The notes below the pieces were generated by a model. That model saw only the letters and a program-made list of their open reading frames with translations. It did no database searches and had not been told where the DNA came from. This document shows positions 7,566-16,411 of a DNA stretch of 33,655 nucleotides, piece by piece. Each line of letters begins with the position of its first letter. Position 1 is the stretch's first letter. The position numbers and the translations under genes were made by a program. The stretch spans positions 65,447-99,101 of the forward strand of contig CANFWI010000006.1 in NCBI GenBank assembly GCA_947450675.1, in the 5' to 3' direction. The stretch is from Comamonadaceae bacterium. GTDB lineage: Bacteria; Pseudomonadota; Gammaproteobacteria; Burkholderiales; Burkholderiaceae_C.

Positions 7566-8423
7566 GTGAAACTGCCCGGCACCTTGCAACTGGCCTTGGG
7601 CGTTTCAGTGCTGCTGCACGCCCTGCTGCTGGCGGTGCGCTGGGTCGACCCGGCGCAATTTGACCGGATTTTTCAGGACACGCCACTGGAAGTGATCTTG
7701 GTCAACAGCAAAGCCAACGAACGGCCTGACAAAGCCAAAGCGATTGCGCAGTTTTCACTGGCTGGCGGCGGCGACTTGGACAAAGGCCGCGCGTCATCGC
7801 CTGTACCGCCTTTATCGCCTTCGGCATTGACCGATGTGGCCGATCCTGCAGACGACGTCCAGCGCAAGATCGCCTCGATGCAAGCGCAGCAAATGCAGCT
7901 GCTGACGCAGATTAAAAAGCAGCTTGCCGAGATGCCGCCGCCGATGGTGGCGCGCATGGCGCCAGACCCCGCGCAGGCCGAGCGTGAAGAAAAACGCCGG
8001 CAACTGATGAACATCCTGGCCGAGATCGAAAAACGCATCAGCGCCGAAAACGAGCGGCCCAAAAAACGCTATATCAGCCCGGCCACGCGCGAAGAGGTCT
8101 ACGCGCTGTATTACGACCGCTTGCGACGCAAAATTGAAAGCCAAGGCACGACCGCCTTTCCGGCGCTGGCCGGCCAAAAACTTTATGGCGAACTGACGAT
8201 GGCCCTGACGGTGAACGTCAATGGTCAACTGCTGGCCACCGAAGTCATGCAAAGCTCGGGTAACCTCACGTTAGACCGGCAGGCGCAAAGCATCGCCTTG
8301 CGCTCTGCACCATTCGGAGGTTTCACGCCAGACATGCGACGCCAGGCCGACCAAATTGTGGTGGTCTCGCGCTTCACGTTCACGCGTGACGACACCTTGC
8401 AAACCCAGCTCAGTACGCGCTGA
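7566..8423 (+). CDS. TonB-family C-terminal domain protein
   Basis: A 285-residue protein with one N-terminal membrane segment (about residues 7-25) and the rest presumably in the periplasm. The middle is charged and Gln-rich (about 85-160), and a TonB-type C-terminal domain begins at YYDRLRRKIESQG and runs to the end. TonB proteins pass proton-motive-force energy from ExbB/ExbD to outer-membrane receptors; related proteins instead act in envelope assembly, so the role here is uncertain. ExbB and ExbD are absent nearby. The start is GTG at 7566 with no clear Shine-Dalgarno. No in-frame ATG lies between it and the RNB stop. Confidence 0.8.
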   Translation: MKLPGTLQLALGVSVLLHALLLAVRWVDPAQFDRIFQDTPLEVILVNSKANERPDKAKAIAQFSLAGGGDLDKGRASSPVPPLSPSALTDVADPADDVQRKIASMQAQQMQLLTQIKKQLAEMPPPMVARMAPDPAQAEREEKRRQLMNILAEIEKRISAENERPKKRYISPATREEVYALYYDRLRRKIESQGTTAFPALAGQKLYGELTMALTVNVNGQLLATEVMQSSGNLTLDRQAQSIALRSAPFGGFTPDMRRQADQIVVVSRFTFTRDDTLQTQLSTR

Positions 8424-8467
8424 GCTATGCACCAAGCGTCAGCCCAAAAATATATTCTTATGCAGTC

Positions 8468-9298
8468 ATGAGCCAGCCCATCACCCCCAGAAAATCAGCG
8501 CTGTTACGGCCGCTGTTCAAGCTGCTGATGCTGCTGCTTGTGGCAGTGCTGACATTGCAGCTTTATTTTGTTGGCCGTATCGCGCTGATGGCGATTCTCG
8601 TACCTGAATCCACCGCTTTTCAGCGCTCTGAAATCTTCCGCGTGGTGAACACCACTGGAGCGCTCAATTGGCGGCAAAACTGGGTCCCTTATGCGGAGAT
8701 CTCCGTGAACCTGAAGCGCGCCGTCATCACCTCCGAAGACGCCAGCTTCACCGAGCATGACGGGCTGGATCTGGAAGCCCTGGAAAAGGCTTGGGGCAAA
8801 AACGCCGCGGCTGAACAGCGCGCCCAAAAAATAGCCGATCGGCTTGCCGCGGATGCAGCCAAACGCCAGTCCAACAAAAAAACCGGCAACTCAACGCCAG
8901 CACCTTTGAAGCCGGCCGTCAAAGCACCCAAAATTGTTGGCGGCTCGACCATCACCCAGCAGCTCGCCAAGAATCTTTTTCTGTCGGGTGAACGCACCCT
9001 CCTGCGCAAAGGTGAAGAGTTGGTGCTAACGCTACTGCTGGAGGCGCTGTTGAACAAGCAACGCATTTTGGAGATTTACCTCAACAACGTCGAGTGGGGT
9101 GAAGGCATTTTTGGGGCCGAGGCCGCGGCCCAGCACTACTTTCGCAAACCCGCTGCCCGCCTCAGCCCCTACGAAGCAGCCCGGCTGGCGGTGATGCTAC
9201 CGCGCCCACGTTATTTTGAAACTCGGCCCAACTCCGAGTACTTGGCCTCACGCGCCAACACCATCGTCGCGCGCATGGGCGGCGTGGTCGTGCCCTGA
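8468..9298 (+). CDS. mtgA: Monofunctional biosynthetic peptidoglycan transglycosylase
   Basis: MtgA polymerises lipid II at the periplasmic face of the inner membrane. The 276-residue protein has an N-terminal membrane anchor (about 20-44) and the GT51 motifs in order: [13 protein letters not shown] with catalytic Glu near residue 90, [16 protein letters not shown] near 158, [13 protein letters not shown], and [15 protein letters not shown] followed by [10 protein letters not shown]. Between the first two motifs lies an extra stretch of about 40 residues (roughly 112-157), rich in Ala, Lys and Pro, which makes the protein longer than typical MtgA (about 230-240). The stop codon overlaps the ruvC start (TGATG). 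An aroE gene often sits before mtgA in relatives, to my recollection, but is absent here. Confidence 0.93.
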   Translation: MSQPITPRKSALLRPLFKLLMLLLVAVLTLQLYFVGRIALMAILVPESTAFQRSEIFRVVNTTGALNWRQNWVPYAEISVNLKRAVITSEDASFTEHDGLDLEALEKAWGKNAAAEQRAQKIADRLAADAAKRQSNKKTGNSTPAPLKPAVKAPKIVGGSTITQQLAKNLFLSGERTLLRKGEELVLTLLLEALLNKQRILEIYLNNVEWGEGIFGAEAAAQHYFRKPAARLSPYEAARLAVMLPRPRYFETRPNSEYLASRANTIVARMGGVVVP

Positions 9299-9846
9299 TG
9301 CGTATCTTAGGCATTGACCCCGGGCTTCAAATTGCCGGTTTTGGCGTCATCGACGTCGATGGCCAAACGCTGACTTACGTCGCCAGCGGCACCATCAAAA
9401 CCACACACATGGTGGGCGGCCCGTTGCCGGCGCGGCTCAAGGTTTTGTTTGACGGCGTGCGCGAAGTGGTGGCCCGCTACCAGCCCGATCAAGCCTCCGT
9501 TGAAATCGTTTTTGTCAACGTCAACCCGCAAGCCACCTTGCTGCTGGGACAAGCCCGCGGCGCCTGCATCACAGCGCTGGTGGCGAGTGACTTACCGGTG
9601 AGTGAATACACCGCCTTGCAAATGAAAAAAGCTGTGGCCGGCTACGGCAAAGCCGGCAAAGCCGAGGTGCAAGAAATGGTCATGCGACTGCTCAAACTGC
9701 CATCATTGCCCGGCAAAGACGCCGCCGACGCCTTGGGCTTGGCCATCACGCATGCGCACGTCGGGCCCGCCATGGCCAGACTGGCAAAAGCCAGCGGTCT
9801 GGGCGCGGCGATGGATGGAGCGTACAGGGATGGGCGCAGCCGGTAA
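9298..9846 (+). CDS. ruvC: RuvC, Holliday junction endonuclease
   Basis: RuvC cuts Holliday junctions symmetrically, normally with the RuvAB branch-migration motor. The 182-residue protein has the four acidic catalytic residues in context: Asp in [12 protein letters not shown] near residue 7, Glu in QASVEIVF, and two Asp in [17 protein letters not shown]. The [11 protein letters not shown] and [14 protein letters not shown] segments are typical. The start overlaps the mtgA stop (TGATG). ruvA and ruvB, often downstream, are not found; the hydrolase/ABC cassette begins here instead. The last residues ([14 protein letters not shown]) are probably variable tail. Confidence 0.96.
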   Translation: MRILGIDPGLQIAGFGVIDVDGQTLTYVASGTIKTTHMVGGPLPARLKVLFDGVREVVARYQPDQASVEIVFVNVNPQATLLLGQARGACITALVASDLPVSEYTALQMKKAVAGYGKAGKAEVQEMVMRLLKLPSLPGKDAADALGLAITHAHVGPAMARLAKASGLGAAMDGAYRDGRSR

Positions 9847-9870
9847 CGTCATGCTGACCAAAGACATCGT

Positions 9871-9899
9871 GATCCCAGCCCGTCTCGGCAGTTGGGATC
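9871..9899. terminator. Hairpin between convergent ruvC and marR, possible terminator
   Basis: A perfect 7-bp inverted repeat (GATCCCA at 9871-9877, TGGGATC at 9893-9899) encloses 15 nt and lies in the 58-nt gap between the ruvC stop and the marR-type gene stop. There is no T-run on either side, so it is at best a weak or factor-assisted terminator. Confidence 0.35.
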
Positions 9900-9904
9900 A
9901 AATC

Positions 9905-10399
9905 TCATGTGGATAAGTTCACGCTGGGTTCAAATGGCAGCGAGTTCCAATTTGGAGCATTGGCACACAGCTTTCGAAGCAACTTTTCGAACTGTTCGCA
10001 CTCTTTATCAGTCAAACAAGCCATCATGTCGTGCTCCCTTTTGATCAGACTTGGCATGAAAAGATCGTGCAGGTTGCGCCCCTTTTTAGTGATGTGCAAC
10101 AGTTGCCTGCGCTGATCATCAGCGTGAGGCTTCCTCCGAATGAGTTCCTTTTTTTCAAGTGCCGTCACTGCGCGACTTATGTTTGTTTTCAAGTGGCCTG
10201 AAAAGTCGCAGATATCCGCCGCTGCAATGCCATCTTTGTAGCAAAGAAAAATGAGAGAAAGAATTTCTGGTCTTGTCAGGCCGTAAGTGGCCTCGATCGC
10301 TCGGAAAGAAGGCTCACGATAACTGTTGATCATGTAGCCTAATTTATAGGCCATCGGGATGGAGACCCCGTCAAGAATGTCACTCAAAGAATGCTTCAT
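9905..10399 (-). CDS. MarR-family transcriptional regulator
   Basis: A 164-residue winged-helix protein. The helix-turn-helix and wing region runs from about residue 50 to 112: TRPEILSLIFL, AADICDFSGHLKTNISRAVTALEKKELI as helix and recognition helix, and HADDQRRQLLHITKKGR as the wing with the conserved DxRR core. MarR proteins are usually homodimeric repressors released by small aromatic or phenolic ligands. It is transcribed away from the hydrolase and importer genes, so it most likely controls them and itself through the palindrome at 10475-10496. Its DNA is noticeably AT-richer than the flanking housekeeping genes (26 of 60 G+C at 9961-10020). Ligand unknown. Confidence 0.9.
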   Translation of the reverse strand: MKHSLSDILDGVSIPMAYKLGYMINSYREPSFRAIEATYGLTRPEILSLIFLCYKDGIAAADICDFSGHLKTNISRAVTALEKKELIRRKPHADDQRRQLLHITKKGRNLHDLFMPSLIKREHDMMACLTDKECEQFEKLLRKLCANAPNWNSLPFEPSVNLST

Positions 10400-10469
10400 T
10401 GGATTTTTTTCTAGCTTGAAATACGGTTTCTTTTTTGCATTGTCGCTGCGCCTCCATGTTTACCACTAG

Positions 10470-10475
10470 ATTTTA
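10470..10475 (-). promoter_or_regulatory. Putative -10 box (TAAAAT) of the marR-type gene
   Basis: TAAAAT on the minus strand, five of six consensus positions, faces the regulator gene and abuts the palindrome at 10475-10496. The matching -35 region would lie under the palindrome and is weak. Confidence 0.4.
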
Positions 10476-10496
10476 TTGGTTGCATATGAGACTAAT
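10475..10496. promoter_or_regulatory. Candidate MarR operator, 22-bp imperfect palindrome
   Basis: Sixteen of 22 positions are symmetric around a central CATATG, with outer half-sites ATTGGT and ACTAAT. It sits midway between the two divergent -10 boxes and overlaps the -35 hexamer (10480-10485) of the hydrolase promoter. Size, symmetry and position fit a dimeric MarR-type operator that would block both promoters. Binding is inferred. Confidence 0.6.
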
Positions 10497-10507
10497 ACAG
10501 ATAAAAT
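10480..10507 (+). promoter_or_regulatory. Sigma-70-like promoter of the hydrolase/ABC operon
   Basis: TTGCAT at 10480-10485, a 16-nt spacer, and TAAAAT at 10502-10507. The -35 matches four and the -10 five of six consensus positions. It is the best conventional promoter seen in the window, and its -35 lies inside the candidate operator. Confidence 0.6.
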
Positions 10508-10551
10508 AAGGTTCGTTCGCCGGTTTGGCGGCATACAGAAGAGTCAGAGGC

Positions 10552-11502
10552 ATGCAAGTTGAATCGGTCGGCACATCTGGGGGAAATAGCGGTCAGGGCG
10601 GAGACGTACGCGGCTGCTTTTATTCTGGTACCGATGAAAATCCCATCTACGTGGATTACATTGCGCCGTCAAAGAAGATCCCTAAAAAATGGCCTATTGT
10701 CATGTTGCACGGCGCGTTCCATACAGGTGCGGCTTACCTGACAACCCCAGATGGTCGCCAAGGCTGGGCGCCTGATTTTGCGGCTAGAGGTTACCCGGTC
10801 TATGTGGTTGATTGGCCCGGCCATGGACGCTCCCCTGCAAATGCAGGATTTGCAAACCTCACCACTTTTGAAATCGCATCGTCAGTTTCTGTTCTCGTGG
10901 ATCAAATCGGGCCTGCGATCATCCTTGCCCACTCTGCGGGCGGTCCAGTAGCGTGGTGGTTGGCTGAAAATTTACCCGACAAGGTTGCGGCCGTTGTCGG
11001 CATCGCCCCCGGTCCTCCCGCCAATATACAAACCCTCTTGCCCGATGATCCAGTGATCATCGATGCGCTGAAATTTGACCAGAGCAAAGGCTGCCCGGTT
11101 TACTCAAGGGTTGGTGAAACGGTCTATGTGGACCTCAACTTCATCCAGAGTTTTTGGGCCAATGGCCCGAGGTTCCCCAAGGGGGCCGTTAAGGAATACG
11201 CCAAGTCAATCGTTGGCGAAAGTGCCAAGGTGCTGAACGAACGGTTCAACATTGGAACCGGTGGATTGAAGCTATCAGCTCCTGAGGTAGTTGCAGGGCG
11301 CCCCATTCTTATCGTGACAGGTGATCGTGACCTCCGACATCCGAAGGAGGTTGACGGTGCCGTTGCCAGTTATCTTCACGCTGAAACGCTGTGGCTTGCT
11401 GATGTCGGAATTATTGGAAACGGACACATGCTGATGATTGAAGACAACAGCGACGAAATTGCCGCATTGATTGCCGCATGGCTGAGCAAAAAGGGGCTGT
11501 GA
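10552..11502 (+). CDS. Alpha/beta hydrolase (esterase-like), first gene of the ABC operon
   Basis: A 316-residue hydrolase without a clear signal peptide, probably cytoplasmic. It has the HGAF oxyanion loop near residue 53, TTPDGRQGW, VVDWPGHGRS, the nucleophile elbow AHSAGG (Ser near 128), TGDRDLRHP (candidate acid near 258) and a C-terminal GNGHMLM (His near 292). The TTPDGRxGW and PGHGRS pattern recalls the Esterase 713 group of Alcaligenes, from memory. I chose ATG at 10552 because AGAAGAG lies 8 nt upstream; an in-frame TTG at 10525 has less support. Its stop overlaps the next start (TGATG), so it is coupled to the importer. It probably cleaves an ester or related bond in the imported compound; the substrate cannot be read. 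Confidence 0.83.
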   Translation: MQVESVGTSGGNSGQGGDVRGCFYSGTDENPIYVDYIAPSKKIPKKWPIVMLHGAFHTGAAYLTTPDGRQGWAPDFAARGYPVYVVDWPGHGRSPANAGFANLTTFEIASSVSVLVDQIGPAIILAHSAGGPVAWWLAENLPDKVAAVVGIAPGPPANIQTLLPDDPVIIDALKFDQSKGCPVYSRVGETVYVDLNFIQSFWANGPRFPKGAVKEYAKSIVGESAKVLNERFNIGTGGLKLSAPEVVAGRPILIVTGDRDLRHPKEVDGAVASYLHAETLWLADVGIIGNGHMLMIEDNSDEIAALIAAWLSKKGL

Positions 11503-12243
11503 TGAACAACGTGTTGCGCACGGAGGGGCTGACTAAAACGTTCTCCGGATTCACGGCCGTTAAAAATCTTGATTTGACAATCAAGCGTGGCTCAGTTCAC
11601 GCACTGATCGGCCCAAACGGCGCGGGCAAGACGACGGTCTTCAATCTCCTGACGAACTTCATCAACCCGACGGCAGGGAAGATCTATTTCAACGATCAGA
11701 ACATCACTGCCATGGCACCCGCAGAGGTGGCTAGGCTAGGACTGGTCAGGTCATTCCAGATCTCTGCAGTTTTCCCTGGCCTGACCGTTCTCGACAACGT
11801 GCGTATTGCGCTCCAGCGCCCACAAGGGCTGGCCACGCAATGTTGGCGGTCGGACAAGATTCTCAGCAGGTTGGATGAACGTTGTATGCAGCTGATCGAT
11901 TCTGTCGGCTTGAGCAGTGACAGACATTCCGTTGCAGGCGAACTTTCTTACGGCCGAAAGCGTGCACTCGAACTCGCCACAACGCTGGCGCTAGACCCCG
12001 AAGTGCTTTTACTTGACGAGCCCATGGCGGGCATGGGTCGGGAAGATATTGGCCGAATTTCATCCTTAATCAAGGCTGTCTCTCAAGGGCGAACCGTGGT
12101 CATGGTGGAACACAACCTTTCTGTTGTTGCAGACCTGTGTGACCGCGTCACAGTGCTTCAGCGCGGAGAGATTCTGGCTGAGGGGTCCTATCAAGAAGTC
12201 AGCGGTAATCCAGCTGTTCGAGAAGCTTATTTAGGAACTGACG

Positions 12244-12251
<8 letters not shown>
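11502..12251 (+). CDS. livG: HAAT-family ABC importer ATPase, LivG-type
   Basis: A 249-residue ATPase of a branched-chain-amino-acid-type importer, acting at the cytoplasmic face of the permeases. Walker A is GPNGAGKTT near residue 40, the signature is the LivG-type LSYGRKRALELA, Walker B is VLLLDEPMAGM, and the switch His lies in VMVEHNLSVV. The start at 11502 overlaps the hydrolase stop, and the 8 codons open upstream are not needed. The end overlaps livF by 8 nt. The liv symbols name the family only; linkage to a MarR regulator and a hydrolase argues against leucine as substrate. Confidence 0.9.
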
Positions 12252-12947
<696 letters not shown>

Positions 12948-12948
<1 letters not shown>

Positions 12949-13832
12949 TGGATTCATTTCTAGGCATTTCTTACCCCGCATTGTTCGGTCAGCTGATGAT
13001 CGGCTTGATCAATGGGTCGTTTTACGCCTTGCTCAGTCTGGGTCTGGCCGTTATTTTTGGCATGCTGCATGTAGTGAATTTCGCCCATGGCGCGCAGTAC
13101 ATGCTAGGTGCTTTTGTAGCTTGGTTTTTACTGAACAAGCTCGACATCGGTTACTGGCCTGCATTGCTGATTGCGCCCGTAACGGTCGCCATTTTTGGCG
13201 CCCTCATTGAGCGATTTTTGCTGTCAAGGTTGAGGGGTAAGGATCCCATCTATGGGCTGCTATTGACCTTTGGTCTTGCCATGACACTTGAAGGCACCTT
13301 TCAGTACCTCTATGGTTCATCGGGGCGCACCTACGGTGTGCCTTCAGCACTGACGGGCGGCCTTAATCTTGGCTTCATGTACTTGCCCATCTATCGAGGT
13401 TGGGTCATCGTTGCATCGCTGATTGTTTGCGTTGCGACATGGTGTTTGATCGAAAAGACAAAGGTTGGTATGTATTTGAGAGCTGCCACCGAGAAATCGC
13501 TGCAGACACAGTCCTTCGGCATCAATGTACCGTTGCTCATCACCCTCACGTATGCCGTGGGTGCCGGCCTCGCTGCATTCGCCGGCGTTCTTGCCGCACC
13601 TATTTACCAAGTGGGTGCGCTGATGGGGCAGAACATCATCATCGTGGTCTTTGCGATTGTTGTCATCGGCGGGATGGGGTCGATTTTTGGCGCAGTTGCA
13701 ACGGCCTACTTGTTAGGACTGGTTGAGGCCATCACCAAAATTTACTATCCGCAAGGTTCAAGCATTGCGGTCTTTGTGGTTATGGCGGTTGTCCTCATGA
13801 TTCGGCCTGCCGGGTTGTTTGGAAAGGAATGA
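12948..13832 (+). CDS. livH: HAAT-family ABC importer permease, LivH-type
   Basis: A 294-residue inner-membrane permease with about eight hydrophobic segments. LivH marks are LINGSFYALLSLGLAVIFGMLHVVNFAHG near the start, the cytoplasmic loop LRAATEKSLQTQSFGIN for ATPase contact, and the C-terminal VIGGMGSIFGAVATAYLLGL. The ATG at 12948 overlaps the livF stop. Its stop lies next to the livM start. Paired with LivM it forms the translocation path for the substrate handed over by the binding protein. Confidence 0.92.
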
Positions 13833-13834
13833 GA

Positions 13835-14806
13835 ATGACTGATTCGTCTTCGGTCAAAAGCCCGTGGCTGGTGTCAACAGCCGTGACCGTTGTCTGCATT
13901 GCCGGCCTAGTGCTTGCGCCCTTTTTTCTGTACCCCATACTGCTGGCCAAACTGCTGTGTTTTGCCTTGTTTGCCTGTGCATTTAACCTGCTGATTGGCT
14001 ATGTGGGGCTTCTTTCTTTTGGCCATGCTGCCTTTTTTGGAATCGCGGCATATAGCACTGCACATGCGTTGAAGGAATGGGGACTCTCTGCGGAATTTGG
14101 ATTGTTGTTTGCCGTTTTGGTGTCTGCGGTAATTGGATTTTTTATGGGTCTACTGGCCATACGGCGGCAGGGAATTTACTTCTCCATGATCACGCTGGCA
14201 CTGGCTCAGCTGGTGTACTTCTTTTGCCTCCAAGCACCATTCACGCATGGTGAAGACGGTATCCAAAACGTCCCCCGAGGACTTTGGTTTGGCTTCATTG
14301 ATCTCAACAACTTAACCGCACTTTATTACGTCGTCGCCACTTTATGTGTCTTGGGCTATCTTGTGATCTGGCGGGTTGTTAACTCGCCGTTCGGCAACAT
14401 TCTCAAAGCCATCCGTGAAAACGAACCTCGTGCCATATCACTCGGCTACCGCGTGCAGCGCTACAAGCTGGGTGCCTTTGTTATTTCCGCATCCCTTGCC
14501 GGACTGGCCGGTGGGCTGAAAGCGTTGGTCTTTCAGTTGGCCACACTCAATGACGTGTCGTGGTCCTTGTCGGGCGAAGTGGTGCTGATGACATTGTTGG
14601 GCGGGATCGGAACCCTTTTCGGGCCCGTCGTCGGAGCCTCACTCATCATTTCGCTCGAAAGCATGTTGGCCGGTTCTGAATTTCCACTTCAAGTCATTCT
14701 CGGTTTGATTTTTGTGGTGTGTGTTTTGTCTTTCAGCCGTGGAATTGTGGGCGAGGCCAGCAGAATTATCAAGCGCAAAAAGAGCGTTCTGCATTCATTG
14801 CGTTGA
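13835..14806 (+). CDS. livM: HAAT-family ABC importer permease, LivM-type
   Basis: A 323-residue permease with several membrane segments. LivM features include FNLLIGYVGLLSFGHAAFFGIAAY, AIRRQGIYFSMITLALAQL and the ATPase-contact loop LKAIRENEPRAISLGY. I prefer the ATG at 13835 because AAAGGA lies 6 nt upstream; the in-frame ATG at 13829 would overlap the livH stop but has its ribosome site too close. GGIGTLFGPVVGASLI near the C-terminus is the usual conserved end of this permease family. A 63-nt gap follows before the binding-protein gene. Confidence 0.9.
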   Translation: MTDSSSVKSPWLVSTAVTVVCIAGLVLAPFFLYPILLAKLLCFALFACAFNLLIGYVGLLSFGHAAFFGIAAYSTAHALKEWGLSAEFGLLFAVLVSAVIGFFMGLLAIRRQGIYFSMITLALAQLVYFFCLQAPFTHGEDGIQNVPRGLWFGFIDLNNLTALYYVVATLCVLGYLVIWRVVNSPFGNILKAIRENEPRAISLGYRVQRYKLGAFVISASLAGLAGGLKALVFQLATLNDVSWSLSGEVVLMTLLGGIGTLFGPVVGASLIISLESMLAGSEFPLQVILGLIFVVCVLSFSRGIVGEASRIIKRKKSVLHSLR

Positions 14807-14869
14807 GTTGATTTAAGCAGCGTTAGTTAAAGTTTTCAGTTGAATTTATAACCAAACCAGGAGACATGC

Positions 14870-16081
14870 ATGTTCAGGAAAATTAATTTAATAGCCGCAG
14901 CTTGTGCAACCTTTGTGGCCATGCAGGCCAGTGCACAAGTGACTGACAACGTCGTGAAAATCGGTGTGCTGACCGACATGGCAGGTGTGACTGCGGACAT
15001 CACTGGCAAGGGCTCACTGGTTGCCGCGCAAATGGCCGTGCAGGAGTTTGGCAGCACCGTTCTTGGCAAGCCCATCCAGGTGATCTCGGGGGATCATCAG
15101 CATAAAACTGACCTGGGCGCGTCTATCGCGCGGCAATGGTACGACACCGACAAGGTAGACGTGATCGTTGATATTCCTAATTCGGCCATTGCATTGGCTG
15201 TACAGGGCATCGCGAAGCAGGCAAAAAAACTTGTCATGTACTCGGGCGCTGGAACCACTGCATTGACCAACGAGCAGTGCTCACCGTATGGCTTCCATTG
15301 GACCTACGACACCTACGCCATGGCACATGGCACCGCATCTGCTGTGGTCAAAGCGGGCGGTAAATCTTGGTTTCTGCTGGCGTCAGACTACGCCTTCGGT
15401 GCCCAACTTGCCAAAGATACATCAGAAGTCGTTGTTGCCGAAGGCGGCAAAATTCTCGGCACCGTCAAGCATCCACTCAATCTGGCTGACTTCTCTTCGC
15501 TGTTGCTGCAAGCACAGTCATCCGGCGCCAACGTGATCGGCATCGCCAACGCGGGCAACGACACCATCAACGCGATCAAGCAGGCAGGTGAATTTGGCAT
15601 CACGCAAAAGGGTCAGAACCTCGCAGCCATGATCTTGATGATCAACGACGTTCACAGCCTTGGACTGCCTGCTGCGCAAGGCACTTACCTCACTACCGCT
15701 TCCTATTGGGACATGAACGCCAAAACCAGAACTTGGTCGAAAGCCTTTATGGAAAAAACAGGCGCCATGCCGTCCATGCTTCAGGCGGGTGTCTACGGCT
15801 CAGTGCTTCACTACCTCAAGGCCGTCAAGGCCGCAGGGACAGATGATGCCGACAAAGTTGCCGCCGCCATGCGTGCCATGCCCATCAATGACGCCTTTAC
15901 TGAAAATGCCGTCATCCGTGCCGATGGCCGTGTGCTGCGCGACATGTATCTTGCTAAAGTTAAAACGCCGTCAGCGTCCAAATATGCTTGGGACTACTTC
16001 GAGATTGTTCGCAAGATTCCCGCCGCGGATTCGGTCATTCCGCTGTCAGCAAGCAAGTGCCCTTTGGTTGCGAAGAAATAA
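14870..16081 (+). CDS. Periplasmic substrate-binding protein of the HAAT ABC importer
   Basis: A 403-residue type I periplasmic binding protein (Peripla_BP_6/LivK-like). A signal peptide covers about residues 1-22 with a plausible cut after ASA. The mature protein begins with VKIGVLTDMAGVTADITGKG, the usual first ligand-binding segment. Two Cys (EQCSPYGF and SKCPLV at the end) may form a disulphide. The start at 14870 has AGGAGA 5 nt upstream; an out-of-frame ATG at 14866 makes only a six-codon frame. A 63-nt gap and its own strong ribosome site suggest higher translation than the membrane genes, as is normal. The ligand is unknown; family members in these bacteria bind amino acids, amides and aromatic acids. 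Confidence 0.9.
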   Translation: MFRKINLIAAACATFVAMQASAQVTDNVVKIGVLTDMAGVTADITGKGSLVAAQMAVQEFGSTVLGKPIQVISGDHQHKTDLGASIARQWYDTDKVDVIVDIPNSAIALAVQGIAKQAKKLVMYSGAGTTALTNEQCSPYGFHWTYDTYAMAHGTASAVVKAGGKSWFLLASDYAFGAQLAKDTSEVVVAEGGKILGTVKHPLNLADFSSLLLQAQSSGANVIGIANAGNDTINAIKQAGEFGITQKGQNLAAMILMINDVHSLGLPAAQGTYLTTASYWDMNAKTRTWSKAFMEKTGAMPSMLQAGVYGSVLHYLKAVKAAGTDDADKVAAAMRAMPINDAFTENAVIRADGRVLRDMYLAKVKTPSASKYAWDYFEIVRKIPAADSVIPLSASKCPLVAKK

Positions 16082-16209
16082 TTTTTTACGTCAATGAGCT
16101 GGCTTTCGACCATCGATTTAGTGTTGAACGTCAGCGCATAAAAATTAGCGGATGCTGTCGTTCATGCCTCTCACTTGAGCAATGGGAAAACCCTTCCCTA
16201 AGCGAACAC
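16082..16209. other. Intergenic region after the ABC cassette
   Basis: These 128 nt lie between the convergent ends of the binding-protein gene and the small membrane ORF. I see no gene or RNA. A short inverted repeat GGGAA/TTCCC near 16186-16200 lacks a T-run, so no confident terminator can be named. It is the right edge of the cassette, and no direct repeat or integrase remnant is evident. Confidence 0.5.
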
Positions 16210-16386
16210 TCAGCGCAATCGCTCAAGCGTCAAGACTGCAAAAAACCCAAAGGCCGAGACCAGCGTCCACTTCAAAATCATCAGGCCGTAGCGCTTGAAG
16301 CGGGCTTGCCCGGTGATGGCGAACAATGCGAAACAAGCGCCGGCCGTCAGCATGAGCAAGATCAGGAGCCAGCGAAAAAGCAGCAT
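16210..16386 (-). CDS. Small two-helix membrane protein downstream of lpxC (58 aa)
   Basis: A 58-codon frame starts with ATG at 16384-16386, 25 nt after the lpxC stop on the same strand, and ends with TGA. Residues 1-24 (MLLFRWLLILLMLTAG...) and about 38-54 (LKWTLVSAFGFFAVLTL) are hydrophobic, joined by a basic loop TGQARFKRYG, so both ends probably face the periplasm if the loop is cytoplasmic. The opening, loop and ending resemble short hypothetical proteins I recall in other Burkholderiales near lpxC. CAGG lies 7-8 nt before the ATG. Position suggests co-transcription with lpxC. Function unknown; it is easily missed because of its size. Confidence 0.75.
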   Translation of the reverse strand: MLLFRWLLILLMLTAGACFALFAITGQARFKRYGLMILKWTLVSAFGFFAVLTLERLR

Positions 16387-16411
16387 GGTGTGGCCTGTTG
16401 ATGAAGCGCGA

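Noticed and set aside
9871-9899. Hairpin considered as an integration or recombination site at the cassette edge
   Set aside because: No second copy of GATCCCA/TGGGATC was seen at the right edge (16082-16209), and there is no integrase. Its position between convergent stops suits a weak terminator better.
16186-16200. GGGAA/TTCCC inverted repeat as terminator for the lpxC transcript
   Set aside because: The stem is only 5 bp and no T-run follows on either strand.
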